DNA of 64,000 nt from Azolla caroliniana. Its lineage: Eukaryota; Polypodiophyta. The position numbers were made by a program, and so were the translations under genes. Location of the stretch: the NCBI GenBank assembly GCA_043228905.1, contig JBHGNT010000017.1, forward strand, positions 8,308,001 through 8,372,000, written 5' to 3'. Below, one piece after another: positions 10,316 through 20,420 of this stretch. The notes under the pieces are model-generated. The model had not been told where the DNA came from and did not search any database. It saw only the letters and a program-made list of their open reading frames with translations. Numbering within the stretch: position 1 is the first letter of the stretch; each line of letters begins with the position of its first letter.

Positions 10316-12103
10316 AAGAGCCGATACGGAAGGGGGTGCGGGACGAGCCGCTCTCTTTTACATGGGGAGAAAGACCGACCGGGCGAAGGTCGAGAGGACA
10401 AAGGAAGAGCAATAGGGAAGGCGACGAACGCCAACGGAGGATCCTTCACACCGGTTCTAGAGACTTCAACGCGGTCGATGTAAGACCAAGATACTGACGG
10501 TGGCGGCGAGGTGACGAAGGAAAGGGCTACGGAAGGGCAATCTACGGAGGATCCTTCACACCGGTTCTAGAGACTTCGGCAGTCGGCAACGCGGTCGACG
10601 TAAGACCAAGATACTGACGGTGGCGGCGAGGTGACGAAGGAAAGGGCTACGGAAGGGCAATCTACGGAGGATCCTTCACACCGGTTCTAGAGACTTCGGC
10701 AGTCGGCAACGCGGTCGACGTAAGACCAAGATACTGACGGTGGTGGCGAGGTGACATAGACAATGGGCATAAGGAAGTCCGGTCCTACGGGATCCCCACA
10801 CTTAACCAGAGACTCCGGTAGTTCGGCCAACATGGCAACATGAGACCGAGAGAGAAGGTTGGTGGCGGCGGGAAACGGGACCCGGCTACGCGGAAGGCAC
10901 GAGGAGAGTCCGGGAGTGACTCAAACAAAAGACACCCGACTTTCGGCAAGCATAGAAACGGAGTCCGGCCCTATGGGACCCTCACACTGATCCGGAGACT
11001 CCGGCAGTTCGGCCAACGTGGCAACGTGAGACCGGGGGAGAAGGACGGTGGCGGTAGGGAACGGGACCCGACGACACGAGGTATCGGAAGGAGCCGATAG
11101 GGGTGAACACGAGGAGGTGTGTCAGGCTGGAAAGGCACACCTTGGACAGAACAAGAGTCTCGCGAGTGGCCATCACGGGCCGGATCGAAGCGTGACTACG
11201 GGACGGTGCTCGGCGCGGGCGAGGCCGAACGAAGGAAGTGGAAGACGGCACAAGGGAGGTGCCGAGAACGAAGGGACAAGTGCCTAGTGGACTGCATAGG
11301 GTCGGAACCAGGACGGCAAGAGAGGCCGGAGGAGGATCCTCCACACTCGCTTCGTAGATCTCGGTAGCTCCGTCGAAATAACAAAGACTGACACGGCAAG
11401 CCGGGGTGACAAGCTGGTGGGGGCGAGGGGACGACGACAAGCGAAAGACCCAGGACCTGTTTCAGCAACATGACGACGGGAAGGGCCAAGCGGGCTACTA
11501 CGGGGTGTTCCTCGGATGCAAAGGACACCGGTATGCGGGTGAATAGCGATGCAGGATCAGGTCGGAAAGGGGCCGACGAGGAGTGCAACACGGGCAGTAC
11601 CAAACAACAGACGAGGGTAGGTGACACACGGAGGTGCCGGAGCGGAAAGGCGAGCGTGGAGAAGGCCGGAAAGGGATCTTCCACACCATTCTGGAGACCA
11701 TGGCGGTTCGAGCTAACGCGGCGATGTAAGACCATGGAGAAGGAAGGTGGCAGCAGAAGGACGAAGGCGACGCGAAACACCATCGGGACATCACGATTCG
11801 ACAACGGAGGCCAAGCGGGTTGCCACGGGCATTCCTCTAGCGGAGGACATCGGGCATACGGCGGGAAGCGGGGCGTTCATACGGCCGAACAAGGGCCAAC
11901 GGAAGAACGCGTGCTACGGAGATCGCGGTAGAGGACCAATCGACGGGTCGAACGAGCCTACGGGGAGGCGAGCGGGAAGGAAGACTCGAAGCCGCCGGAT
12001 CAAACCGGCAGCGAGCCAAGATGCGGATCACGGGAGACCGGTTTCTCACCGGCCGAAATCTCTCACCCTTCAACCAGATTGGCACGTACTGGTGGACGTG
12101 CAG
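10316..12103 (+). other. Element C internal non-coding region built of degenerate repeats
   Basis: About 1.8 kb between the gag stop and the PPT has no pol domain in any frame. It is made of diverged copies of one motif: GGTTCTAGAGACTTCGGCAG-type sequence, then AACGCGGTCGACGTAAGACC, then a GACGGTGGCGG-type run. The motif is clear at 10437-10740 and weaker at about 10800, 10990, 11340 and 11690. Short frames here are artefacts of high GC. Confidence 0.75.
10437..10755 (+). repeat. 120-bp tandem repeat in element C
   Basis: The sequence at 10501-10560 is repeated exactly at 10621-10680, and 10561-10620 at 10681-10740, giving a 120-bp period. A partial upstream copy (about 10437-10500) lacks a short GGCAGTCGGC-type stretch. 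There are about 2.6 copies in total. Confidence 0.93.
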
Positions 12104-12118
12104 TTAGGTGGGGGCGGA
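12104..12118 (+). other. Polypurine tract of element C
   Basis: TTAGGTGGGGGCGGA directly precedes the right LTR. The identical 15-mer precedes K's LTR on the minus strand (59696-59710), which ties C to K. Confidence 0.85.
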
Positions 12119-12876
12119 TGTCGTGAAGAATTTCGGCCATAGGCGAAAACCGGGAAACATTGTCTACATCGGCGGGGTGCAGCGTGTGTACGCACCCATG
12201 TACATTTTGTGTGAATATCGAGGGCGCCTTTATGGCGCCGAAGAGTAGTCAAGTCGGGACAGACGATCCCATGAAAGTCGGGATTTGTCCCACATTGTAA
12301 CACATCCCTCTCCTTGTTCTATAAAAGGGAGGGAACGCCCTTTGTAAAAGGGTTGCCCATTTTGGATTAGAGGGTATACCGGTAGGTTTAGGGTTAGGTT
12401 TCTTCTGATTCTTCTTCTTCCCCTTCGTGTTTGTTTAGGGTTGGCTGCAGTTTATCTCCTGTGCAAGACCCTGCTCGGCGCGACGAGCCCGAGAGCTCCC
12501 CGACGGCGGCTTGACAGCAGGCGACTGTTGTAAACTATCCTGGTCCGGCTCGAAGCCGGGAGTGTATTCTTCTTATATATATATACATATACGTTTGCGT
12601 CTGTCTCTGTATATTGGCGTCTTGTTGGTGTCGGGTGCTCCCCTCCTTCCCTGCGTTTCCTGTACATAAGGGCGTGAGTCGGGTGTGTGCGTGTGTGTGC
12701 GTGAGTCGGTGTTAAGCACGCTCTCTCTCTCTCGCTCTCTCTCCCTTCGGTTGCTTCCGGTGTGTTTCTGAGATGCCCCAGAAGCAGTGAAGCACGACTT
12801 CCTACGCTCCGTCGCTCCCTAGTCCAAGACCCCTGTGGTCCCGTCTTTCTCCACGCACGCGCGTAACAACGCGACA
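12119..12876 (+). repeat. 3' LTR of element C
   Basis: A 758-bp copy of the 7784-8544 LTR, followed by the CCGG target duplication (12877-12880). After this the sequence of the B/F LTR resumes. Differences from the left LTR are mostly in simple repeats (GT/GC run, CT run near 12720-12745) plus scattered substitutions, indicating a fairly young insertion. Confidence 0.95.
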
Positions 12877-12880
12877 CCGG

Positions 12881-12980
12881 TTCTCAGGTCCATTGATCTA
12901 GTTTCCAGATCTCTTCCGGTTCTCACCGGGTCCTCTTCATTCATAACTGGATCCCATCTGGAGGGACCGTCTTCCCAATA
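12881..12980 (-). repeat. Family 2 LTR shared by B and F, PPT-proximal part
   Basis: Remaining 100 bp of the LTR interrupted by C. On the minus strand it starts TATTGGGAAGACGGTCCCTCC (TG mutated to TA) directly after the purine tract at 12981-12990. Without C, the LTR is about 527 bp, shorter than sister copies because it has fewer minisatellite units. Confidence 0.83.
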
Positions 12981-12986
12981 ATCTCC

Positions 12987-13345
12987 CCTTCACTTCGGCA
13001 TGGGATGTCTCGCTAGCCCGATCCACTTTTGGCGTGCGTCCAACTTGTCGGTTGTGAACACATTGGTCAGCATATCCGACCCGTTCTCCTCCATGTGGAT
13101 GTTCGTCAGCACGAACTCTTGATCTTTTACTCTCTCCCGGATCCAGTGGTACCTTCGCTGGATATGTTTCGTTCGGGAATGGTAGGCCGCGTTCTTTGCA
13201 AGGTGGATGGCACTTTGACCGTTGTAGTAGAGCCGATATTCCTCCTGTCGGATCCCTAGCTCTCCGATGAAGTCCTTCATCTAGATTATCTCCTTACCGG
13301 CTTCCATAGCTGCCATTACTCCGCTTCCATGGTTGATAACGCAAG
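12987..13345 (-). pseudogene. Element F: family 2 copia RNase H terminus
   Basis: A minus-strand fragment carrying the last part of a family 2 polyprotein: LALST-EAE (near 13320, damaged by a small deletion), MKDFIGELGIRQEEYRLYY, SAIHLAKNAAYHSRTKHIQ, GSDMLT and the terminal ARHPMPK with a TGA stop just before the PPT. It includes a TAG before MKDF and is cut at about 13340, where plus-strand gag of element G begins. Its PPT abuts the same LTR whose other end carries B's PBS, so F and B look like two internal regions of one tandem array. Confidence 0.85.
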
Positions 13346-15911
13346 GACTTCTTGGCATGGGAGTAAGGAGCGAGCATAGTATTATACTGCCTTGCGCCCT
13401 GTGTGCACGAACAAATGCTCGGCTACATCAAGGATGCAAAAGCGGTGAAAGAAGCCTGGGAAAATTTGAAGAAGATTTTTGCGGCAAGCACCACAACCCG
13501 GAAGTTGCAGCTCCGACAAGAGCTCAACAACATCCGACAATGGGATATGTTAGTTACCGACTATACCACCAAAATAAAGGAGATCAAAGATGCACTAGGG
13601 TCCATCAACATGATGGTGGACGAAGACGAGATGGTCCAGATCTGCCTCAATGGTTTAGCACAAAGGTACAGGCCTATTCGGATGGAGATTTGCACTCGGG
13701 AGAAGCCACTGTCCTTCTTCGACTTGCAATCAATGCTGATGGTTGAAGAAAACCACGCGAGTTGGTCGAGGACCACTCAATTGGACAACCGGATGCTATA
13801 CACGAAGGCAGATTGGCCCCGTGGGCATGGAGGACAAGGTGGATCAACACGCAACAGTGGCACCTGACAAGAGCAGAATCGGAGGCACGGAGATAGTGCC
13901 GACAACAGCTTCGGACCCTCCACGAGCAGGGGAAGTCAAGGGGTGCTGGGAACCGACAATCGAAAACCAAAAAGGAATGCTGGTATTGTGGCAAGGAAGG
14001 CCATCGGGAGAGCGAGTGATGGAAGAAGCGTGCTGATTTGGACAAGTCCAGATCCGGCCAGGCCGGACAAGGGAATCGACAACACTTGCACTATGTTGAA
14101 GGATCCGGAACCGGAAAGACCAGAAATGGATTAGACCTAACCTTTGTGATGAAGCACAAGGAAAACTTGATGAAGATGACCACCTCCAAGTCTGAAGAAG
14201 TGTGGTTTGTTGACGTCGAGGTGTCAAACCATATCACGAGCCATGAAGAGTGGTTCTCGTATGTGGAGAAACCGGAGCAACCGAGAGTGGTCTAAACCTG
14301 AGATGACACTCCGCACTCGATCGAACATGTCCGTGAAGTTCCCTTAAGTCATGTCAAACAAAAGGCAAAACTCATGAACTTGTTGCACGTCCCAAAAATC
14401 ACAAAGAACTTGGTGTCGGTCGGACAGATCGTCGACTAGGAGATGCAAGTACGATTTACGCATCTTGGGTGCTTCATCAAGAAAGAATGCCGAAAAATAG
14501 CGCAAGGGCACCGAGACGGGAGGATGTTTATTCTCGACACCAATGACGTTGGCATTGCTCTATTCGCTAAAGGATAGAAGGTCGAGTTGGATATTGACCT
14601 GTGGCATACGTGGATTGGCCACATCAATTATCGAAGGCTTCAGGACCTGCAGTCGAAACATGTTGTGTTCAGACTAACGAAATTCAATGGTCGGAAGGCC
14701 CAAAATTTTGAAGCTTTCCCGCTTCGGAAGCAACACCGGTTTCCATTCGCCAATGAGCGAAAACGGAGCCGGAACAAGCTTGATTTAATACATTTGGATG
14801 TATGGGGACTGGCACAAAATGTTAGTCTTGGCGGGAGTCGATATTTTGTCTCCTTCATCGACGACTACAGTTGGCACACATGGATCTACCTCATCGAAAA
14901 GAAAAGAGATGTTATCGACTGTTTTCGGAATCTACAAAGTCTTGGCAAATGGGAAACTAAAAGGAAAATCAAGTGCCTATGGTTAGATGGCGGAAAAGAA
15001 TACTTTTTTGGCCAATTCAATAGTTCTTTGCATCAGATGGGAATTCAGAGGGAATTCAGTTGTAGATATACCCCAGAGCAAAACGGCGTAGCCGAGAGAA
15101 AAAATCAGTCAATTGTCCAGGCGACACGGGCAATGCTGGAAGAGAAGAGCATGCCCAAATTCTATTGGGATGAAGCGGTCCAGACGGCTATCTGCATCCA
15201 AAACCGGAGCGGGGAGAAGGTGTCAGCACATGAGCTGTATTTTGGGAGGAAGCCGAACTTACGACACTTGAGGATATTCGGCAACATTGCCTATGTGCAT
15301 GTACTGGATGAGAAGCGAAGGAAGTTGGACCCGAAGTCGAAGAAGTGCATTTTCGTCTGCTATTCACACCAACAGAAAGGGTATAAGTGTTATAACCACC
15401 GAACAAAAGAAGTTTGAGTAAGCGGAGATGTCGAGTTCGATGAGTCGGCATCCTAGTATTCTTTACCGACTTTGACTCTGACCCCCGACAATGCTGACTA
15501 CCCGATCACGGAGGATGAGGCCAGTGAGCCCAAAATGATCCGGGAAGAAGAAGAAGAAGAGTTCAATACTCTATACGAGAGTCCGATCTCATTTTGGCTG
15601 AGCGGGACGAATGAAGAGCTGAGTCGGAAAGATCAACAAGATGATGAGTCAGTGAGTAATGGAGACTCGGCCATGCTCTCCCCGCGCAAGGAATTGAGGA
15701 GACAGTTTACGCACAAAGAGAAGGGGAAGAAGATGCCGGAATACGACACTGACAACAACGAGTTGGATTAGAGAAAATCTGACTCCAGAAAGAAAAAGGA
15801 TGAACCTTCGAAGACGAAGTCCGAGTCGGCCAAGAGGGCCCTTAAATCGGCGAACGAGAAGTTACGTTGATTGACCCGCCAAAAGAATCCTGTGAAGTGG
15901 TATGGTTATAA
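13345..15911 (+). pseudogene. Element G (5' part of G/Q): family 1 copia gag-PR-IN
   Basis: Starts inside Gag (capsid continuing EQMLGYIKDAKAVKEAW, LRQELNNIRQ), losing the 5' LTR and about the first 70 residues. The CCHC knuckle is broken: CWYCGKEGHRESE is followed by TGA where the last Cys should be (near 14020). The protease reads FVDVEVSNH instead of DSG. The integrase (14587-15417) has lost its CxxC (FEAF) but keeps the core Asp-Asp-Glu positions (LDVWG, WLDGGKEY, AERKNQS). Several stops (TAA near 13352, TAG near 14439 and 14576, TGA at 15415) and a frameshift in Gag are present. It ends at YGYN at the TATAA duplication where M was inserted; it continues as Q at 51641. Confidence 0.9.
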
Positions 15912-15924
15912 TGTTAGGAATATG
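15912..15924 (+). repeat. Left stub of the 5' LTR of element M
   Basis: TGTTAGGAATATG matches the first 13 bases of M's 3' LTR (50665). It is preceded by TATAA, the same 5 bases that follow M's 3' LTR (51641-51645). The rest of the LTR was separated by E and partly deleted at the E junction. Confidence 0.75.
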
Positions 15925-17690
15925 GCCAAGCATTTCGGTGAAGTGTTGCAACTTGTCTGATCCGAGTGGTTTGGTGAAGATATCGGCAATCTGCCGATCC
16001 GTCTGAACATATCGAAGTTCGACTTAATCGCTTAGGACACGCTCATGCACGAAGTGATAGTGCACTTCTATGTGCTTTGTGCGAGCATGGAATACGGGGT
16101 TCTTGGTGAGTTGAATGCTGCTCATGTTGTCACTATAGATTAGAATTGGGGTCAGAACCTCAATCTGTATGTCTCGCAACAGTCGCCGAAGACAAATGGC
16201 TTCATAGGTGGCATTGGTAGTGCCCCGGTATTCAGCCTCAGTGCTCAAAAGGGCCACTGTTGGCTGCTTTTTGCTGCTCCATGCAACAACCGCGCTACCA
16301 AGGGAAAACACATAGCCAGAGGTGGATCAACGATGTGATGCATCACCGGCCCAGTCGGCATCGGTGTAGCCAACCAGCTCTTCAGTTATACCATGCCGGT
16401 ATAACAGTCCCCGGTCCTTCGTGCCGCTCACATATCACAAAATTTGATGCGCACATAGAAGGTGCTCCACAGTCAGCTTCTGCATATATTGGCTGATCAC
16501 GCCAATCGGATAACTGATGTTGGGTTGGGTGATTGTCAAATATATGAGGCTTCCGACGATTTGTCGGAACCGCTTCTCATCGCAGGCCGGTCTGGAGTCA
16601 GGATGAAGCTTCTGGTTCCAGTCCAGGGTGTGGAGATCGGTCGGCATTCCGTCATGCCGAATTTGTACAACATATTCAACACATAGTGGCTTTGTGAGGG
16701 CAATATGCCATCGGGGGTTCGGATCACTTTGATCCCAAGGAAATAGTGAACATCCCTTAGGTCCTTCATCTCAAATGCGTTTGACAGCTGGGACTTGACT
16801 CGGTTGATTTCATCGAGTCTGGGTCCGGTGATGACTAGATCATCAACATACAACAAGATGCAAATCGGACTGTCTGGACCTTGCCAGATGAACAACGAAG
16901 AGTTGGACTTGGAGGCCGCAAACCCTATCTTACGCAACCGGTGTGTGATCTTCGCATTCCAAGCTTGGGGGGCTTGCTTCAGGCCATAAAGTGACTTCTT
17001 CAGCCGTCATACCACTGACTTGTTCATCTCTGACTGGAAAATGGGGGGTTGGGTCATAAAGAACTCTTCTTCAAGATTTCCTTGAAGAAATGCATTCTTC
17101 ATGTCCATCTGGTGAAGAGGTCACCCCCTTGCCACAACAACCGCCAGTACCACACGAACCGTTGTCATCTTCACTACTGGAGTGAAGGTCTCGTTGTAGT
17201 TGATTCCGTGGGTCTGTGCATATCCCTTCGCGACTAACCGGGCCTTGTACCGGTTAACTGAACCGTCGACATTGTACTTTACCTTGTACACCCACTTACA
17301 TCCGATCGGTTTACAGTGTCGGGGAGGGTCAACTAGGTCCTACGTGTCATTGGCATCAAGTGCCCACATTTCTTCCTCCATAACGGCACGCCAATTTGTG
17401 TCCTTTGTCGCTTCTTCGTAGCTATCCGGTTCACGCACTTCTGCCACCTTGGTCATGTACGCATAGTGATGCGCCATGTATACATTGTACCCATACCGCT
17501 TCACAGGGTTCTTTTGGCGGGAAGACTGGCGTAACTTGGTATTACCCAGTTTGGGGCCCTTCTTGGCCAGGTCAAACTTCATTCCCAAAGATCCGCCTTC
17601 ATCCTTTCCGGAGTCTGATTCGCTCCGATCCGTCTCAACGTTGTCAGTTTCGTATTCCGACATCTTCTTCTTCTCCTTCTCTTTGCGCGT
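15925..17690 (-). pseudogene. Element E: family 1 copia RT-RNase H (3' part)
   Basis: Minus-strand family 1 pol, truncated at its 3' end (no C-terminal tail, PPT or 3' LTR) where it abuts the stub of M's LTR. Visible are the pre-RT linker with [19 protein letters not shown] (near 17475), the conserved RT entry, YVDDLVITG (near 16850), LTITQPNISYPIGVISQYM, the RNase H segment [20 protein letters not shown] (near 16250) and [14 protein letters not shown]. Multiple stops and frameshifts interrupt it. The Lys-rich stretch EKEKKKMSEYET leads directly to the J insertion at 17691. The sister copy D (19759-22230) gives the alignment. Confidence 0.9.
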
Positions 17691-18620
17691 TGTCATGAAG
17701 ATTTTCAGCAATGGTGTGAAAATCGCAAAAAACATACGAAATCGAGTATGAATCATATAAAACAATAATAGTGAAAATACTATTTTAAACAAGTTTACTA
17801 TCTTAGTACCAAAAGATGGAGGTCTTCAAGAGCTTTCGAATGCACTTTATTACATAAGAAACGAACATCTAAGTCTCAAGTTATGTGGGTAGGAACTTTG
17901 CAAAGGAAAAGAGAAAGATAAAACTGTGAGATATCCCACATAGACAGGACAAATAAGGATCTCACTGTATATAAGGCAGAACAAAAGCTATTATCTTTGT
18001 GTCTATGTGAGGAGCACACATGTTCCGGAGATTTGGGTAGTTGCAGAAAGCCAACGTGAGACCCAAGAGATGGACGGTGGTGATACCCATGTAGGACACT
18101 CCATTTGGAGACTTAGAAAGTTGCTTTAAGAACTAACGTGGGACCCAAGAGATAGATGGTAAGAGTGATGTATCAAAGAAAGGGAGGTATTAATCAAGAA
18201 ATTAAAAGTAAGAAATTCGTTATCCAATTGATGTATCAATCTTGTTCTTCAAATCTAAAGTCAAGAGTTCTATCTTATCTCAATCTCTCTCTCTTTCAAT
18301 GTATCTTAATTCCTTTCTTGCTGAAGCTAGTACAAACTTCGAGTCCTTCCGGTCTAGAACCGCGGCGGTTCCGAGTGATGTATGAAAGAAAGGGAGGTAT
18401 TAATCAAGAAATTAAAAGTAAGAAATTCGTTATCCAATTGATGTATCAATCTTGTTCTTCAAATCTAAAGTCAAGAGTTCTATCTTATCTCAATCTCTCT
18501 CTCTTTCAATGTATCTTAATTCCTTTCTTGCTAAAGCTAGTACAAACTTCGAGTCCTTCCGGTCTAGAACCGCGGCGGTTCCGCCTCACGATCCGTGCGT
18601 AGTGACGGATCTTCACAACA
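17691..18620. repeat. J: solo gypsy-type LTR inserted in E
   Basis: A 930-bp AT-richer segment starting TGTCATGAAGATTTTCAGC and ending ...GGATCTTCACAACA, with the 4-bp duplication GCGT on both sides (17687-17690 and 18621-18624). The termini resemble those of C (TGTCGTGAAGA...) and K (TGTCATGAAGA... on its own strand), and the 3' part has the same CTAG/GTCC...CGGCGGTTCC flavour. No internal region remains, so it is read as a solo LTR in plus orientation. A TATA-like stretch (GTATATAAGGC) lies near 17968. Confidence 0.8.
18163..18582. repeat. 210-bp direct tandem duplication within J
   Basis: GAGTGATGTAT... at 18163 recurs at 18373 with only a few substitutions (for example TATCAAAG/TATGAAAG and CTGAAGC/CTAAAGC). 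The duplicated unit contains the CT-rich run and the CGGCGGTTCC motif near the LTR 3' end. Confidence 0.95.
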
Positions 18621-18624
18621 GCGT

Positions 18625-19319
18625 GAACCGTCTCCTCGGTTCCTTGCTCGGGGAGAGCACGACAAAGTCTCCAATACTCGCCGATTCCTCATCTGACTGG
18701 TCATCTCGTCTTAGCCGCTCATTTGGTCCACTTAGCCGAAATGAGATCGGACTCTCTTCTAGAGTGCCGAGGTCTTCATCTTCTAACTGGACCGGTTTTG
18801 GCTCACTAGCCTCATCCTTTAGTATCAGGTCAGGGTTGGAAGTCGGAGCCAGTAATGGATACCATGATGCCGTCTCATCAAACTCAATATCCCGGCTAAC
18901 TCGAACCTGCTTCGTCCGGGGGTTATAACATTTATACCCCTTTTGCTCATGTGAGTAACCGACCAAGATGCATTTTTCCGACTTTGCACATGCACATATG
19001 CAATGCTGTCGAATATCCGAAGGTGTCTCAAATTCGGCTTGCGCCCGAAATATAGCTCATCCACGGACACCTTGTCACCGATCCGGTTTTGGATGTAGAC
19101 GGCCTTCCGGACCACCTCAGCCCAGTAGAAGTGGGGCATGCTCTTCTCCTCCAGCATTGCCCTTGCCGTGTCGACAATCGACCGGTTCTTCCTCTCGGCC
19201 ACACCGTTTTGCTCAGGTGTGTATCTACAGCTAAATTCTCTCCGAATTCCGTTCTGCTGCAGATAACTGTTGAATTGGCCGGAAAAGTATTCTTTCCCGC
19301 CATCCGACTGTAGGCACTT
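18625..19319 (-). pseudogene. Element E: family 1 integrase C-terminal half and linker
   Basis: Minus-strand continuation of E between J and D. It reads from LQSDGGKEYF at the D junction through [73 protein letters not shown] and the acidic linker. A frameshift near 18965-18985 separates the two halves of the integrase C-terminus. At 19319 the protein is cut within LQSDGG; the missing preceding residues (ERKIKC) lie at 25156 on the far side of D, and the CACTT duplication restores the frame. This proves D is nested in E. Confidence 0.92.
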
Positions 19320-19758
19320 TGTGAACGATTACTTGCGGAAGCGTTAGAAAACAGAGAAAGTAGAGAATACACAGAGTACATGGGAGAGACAGAGAGAGGA
19401 GAATGTAAAAGCTCTATTCAAAACAATATAATCGCTCTGTACATACAACTATGCTCAGTAGCACTATTTATACAAGTCCTCGTGGGACTGACAGAAGTAC
19501 CGCGTACTTCAATGCTCACACAAGCATCTGACACTTACTACGAGACTATTATTTCCTCGTAGTCTAAACTAATACTAGGCTTCCGGTTACCGATTGGATC
19601 CGGCTAACCGGCTCCCCAGCTCACCGTCTTTGTTGTTTGCCAGCTCGGTTGCTCACCGGCTTACCGATCCATCTTGCTCATCGGCTTACCGATCCATCTT
19701 GCTCACCGGCTTAGGCTTATCCAACCAATCCGGCTCTAGTTGAGCTTGCCGCTCAACA
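19320..19758 (-). repeat. 3' LTR of element D (family 1)
   Basis: A 439-bp LTR, minus orientation (TGTTGAG... to ...CGTTCACA), matching the 5' LTR at 24737-25150. It is 25 bp longer because a CTTACCGATCCATCTTGCTC-type segment is tandemly duplicated near 19660-19710. The TSD CACTT flanks the whole element (19315-19319 and 25151-25155). Confidence 0.94.
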
Positions 19759-20420
19759 CTCCCCCTCAAGCTCAACTTGAGGTTCGATCCTAGTGTTAGC
19801 TTCTGTGACAATCGGTTCTCCCAACCGACTTCTCTTGGCGTCGCTCTGCCTTGCTGGCACTCCTTGTTCGGTCCGGTTTTGTTTGCCGTGACCCCTCTTG
19901 TTCTACGTGCCAAAACCTTCTCGGTCGGTATGTCTGCTCAATAGGCCCCTCTCAGCTCCTTCGCTGCTATGACTCCGGCGCTTGCCGATCCGTCGGTTCC
20001 ACCATGATGGCATCGACTTCCGCTGCATCCGTGTCTGCTTGGCCTTGAATTGATCCGGTTCTTCTGAATCTGTCTGTTGAACCGAATCGACTGTCTCCGA
20101 TTCGTTCCAGCTCTTGTTTGAATCGGTTGCTCCCGATTCGTCTTCTGGTTCCAAGCCCTTCTCCACATCGAACCATGTCCGGGTCTTGGCCTTCTTCTTT
20201 CGGTCGGCTCTGTCTTTCTTGACTCTGCCGCTGGTGCCGCTTATTCCGACTTGTTCGGACGTGTCAACTTCCCTTGTCAACTCGGCTCCTTTCTTCTTCT
20301 TGACTCTCCCTTCATCGGTTCTTCCCTCACCGGCGCAATCGGCAGTCTCTTTGCCTTTGCCCGTTCCGGTGTTTCCGGTGTCTTTGCCCATTCTTCCCCT
20401 CAAGTGTGGCACGTCGAGAT
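19759..20420 (-). pseudogene. Element D: charged C-terminal tail of family 1 polyprotein
   Basis: Downstream of the RNase H end (TKPLGSDKLQRF, LGVQHLDVPHLRG) the frame continues for about 170 residues of Lys/Glu/Ser/Asp-rich sequence: ELTREVDTSEQVG, DRADRKKKAKTRTWF, ATDSNKSWNESETVDSVQQ. It then reaches a TAG at 19903 after a probable frameshift. A related but diverged tail exists in A (2412-2979) and Q (53050-53205 plus 57943-58409). No recognised domain is apparent. The conserved position and length, and the shift from mixed-charge to basic composition, suggest a real family-specific extension rather than read-through noise. Confidence 0.75.

Noticed and set aside
9945-11931. Several 80-150 codon frames in the second half of element C
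   Set aside because: Overlapping on both strands in repeat-rich, GC-rich DNA, Arg/Gly/Ser-rich, without domains; best seen as non-coding interior.
13333-13746. Separate small gene at the F/G junction
   Set aside because: The frame is out of register with the gag capsid; the in-register reading aligns to D's and E's gag.
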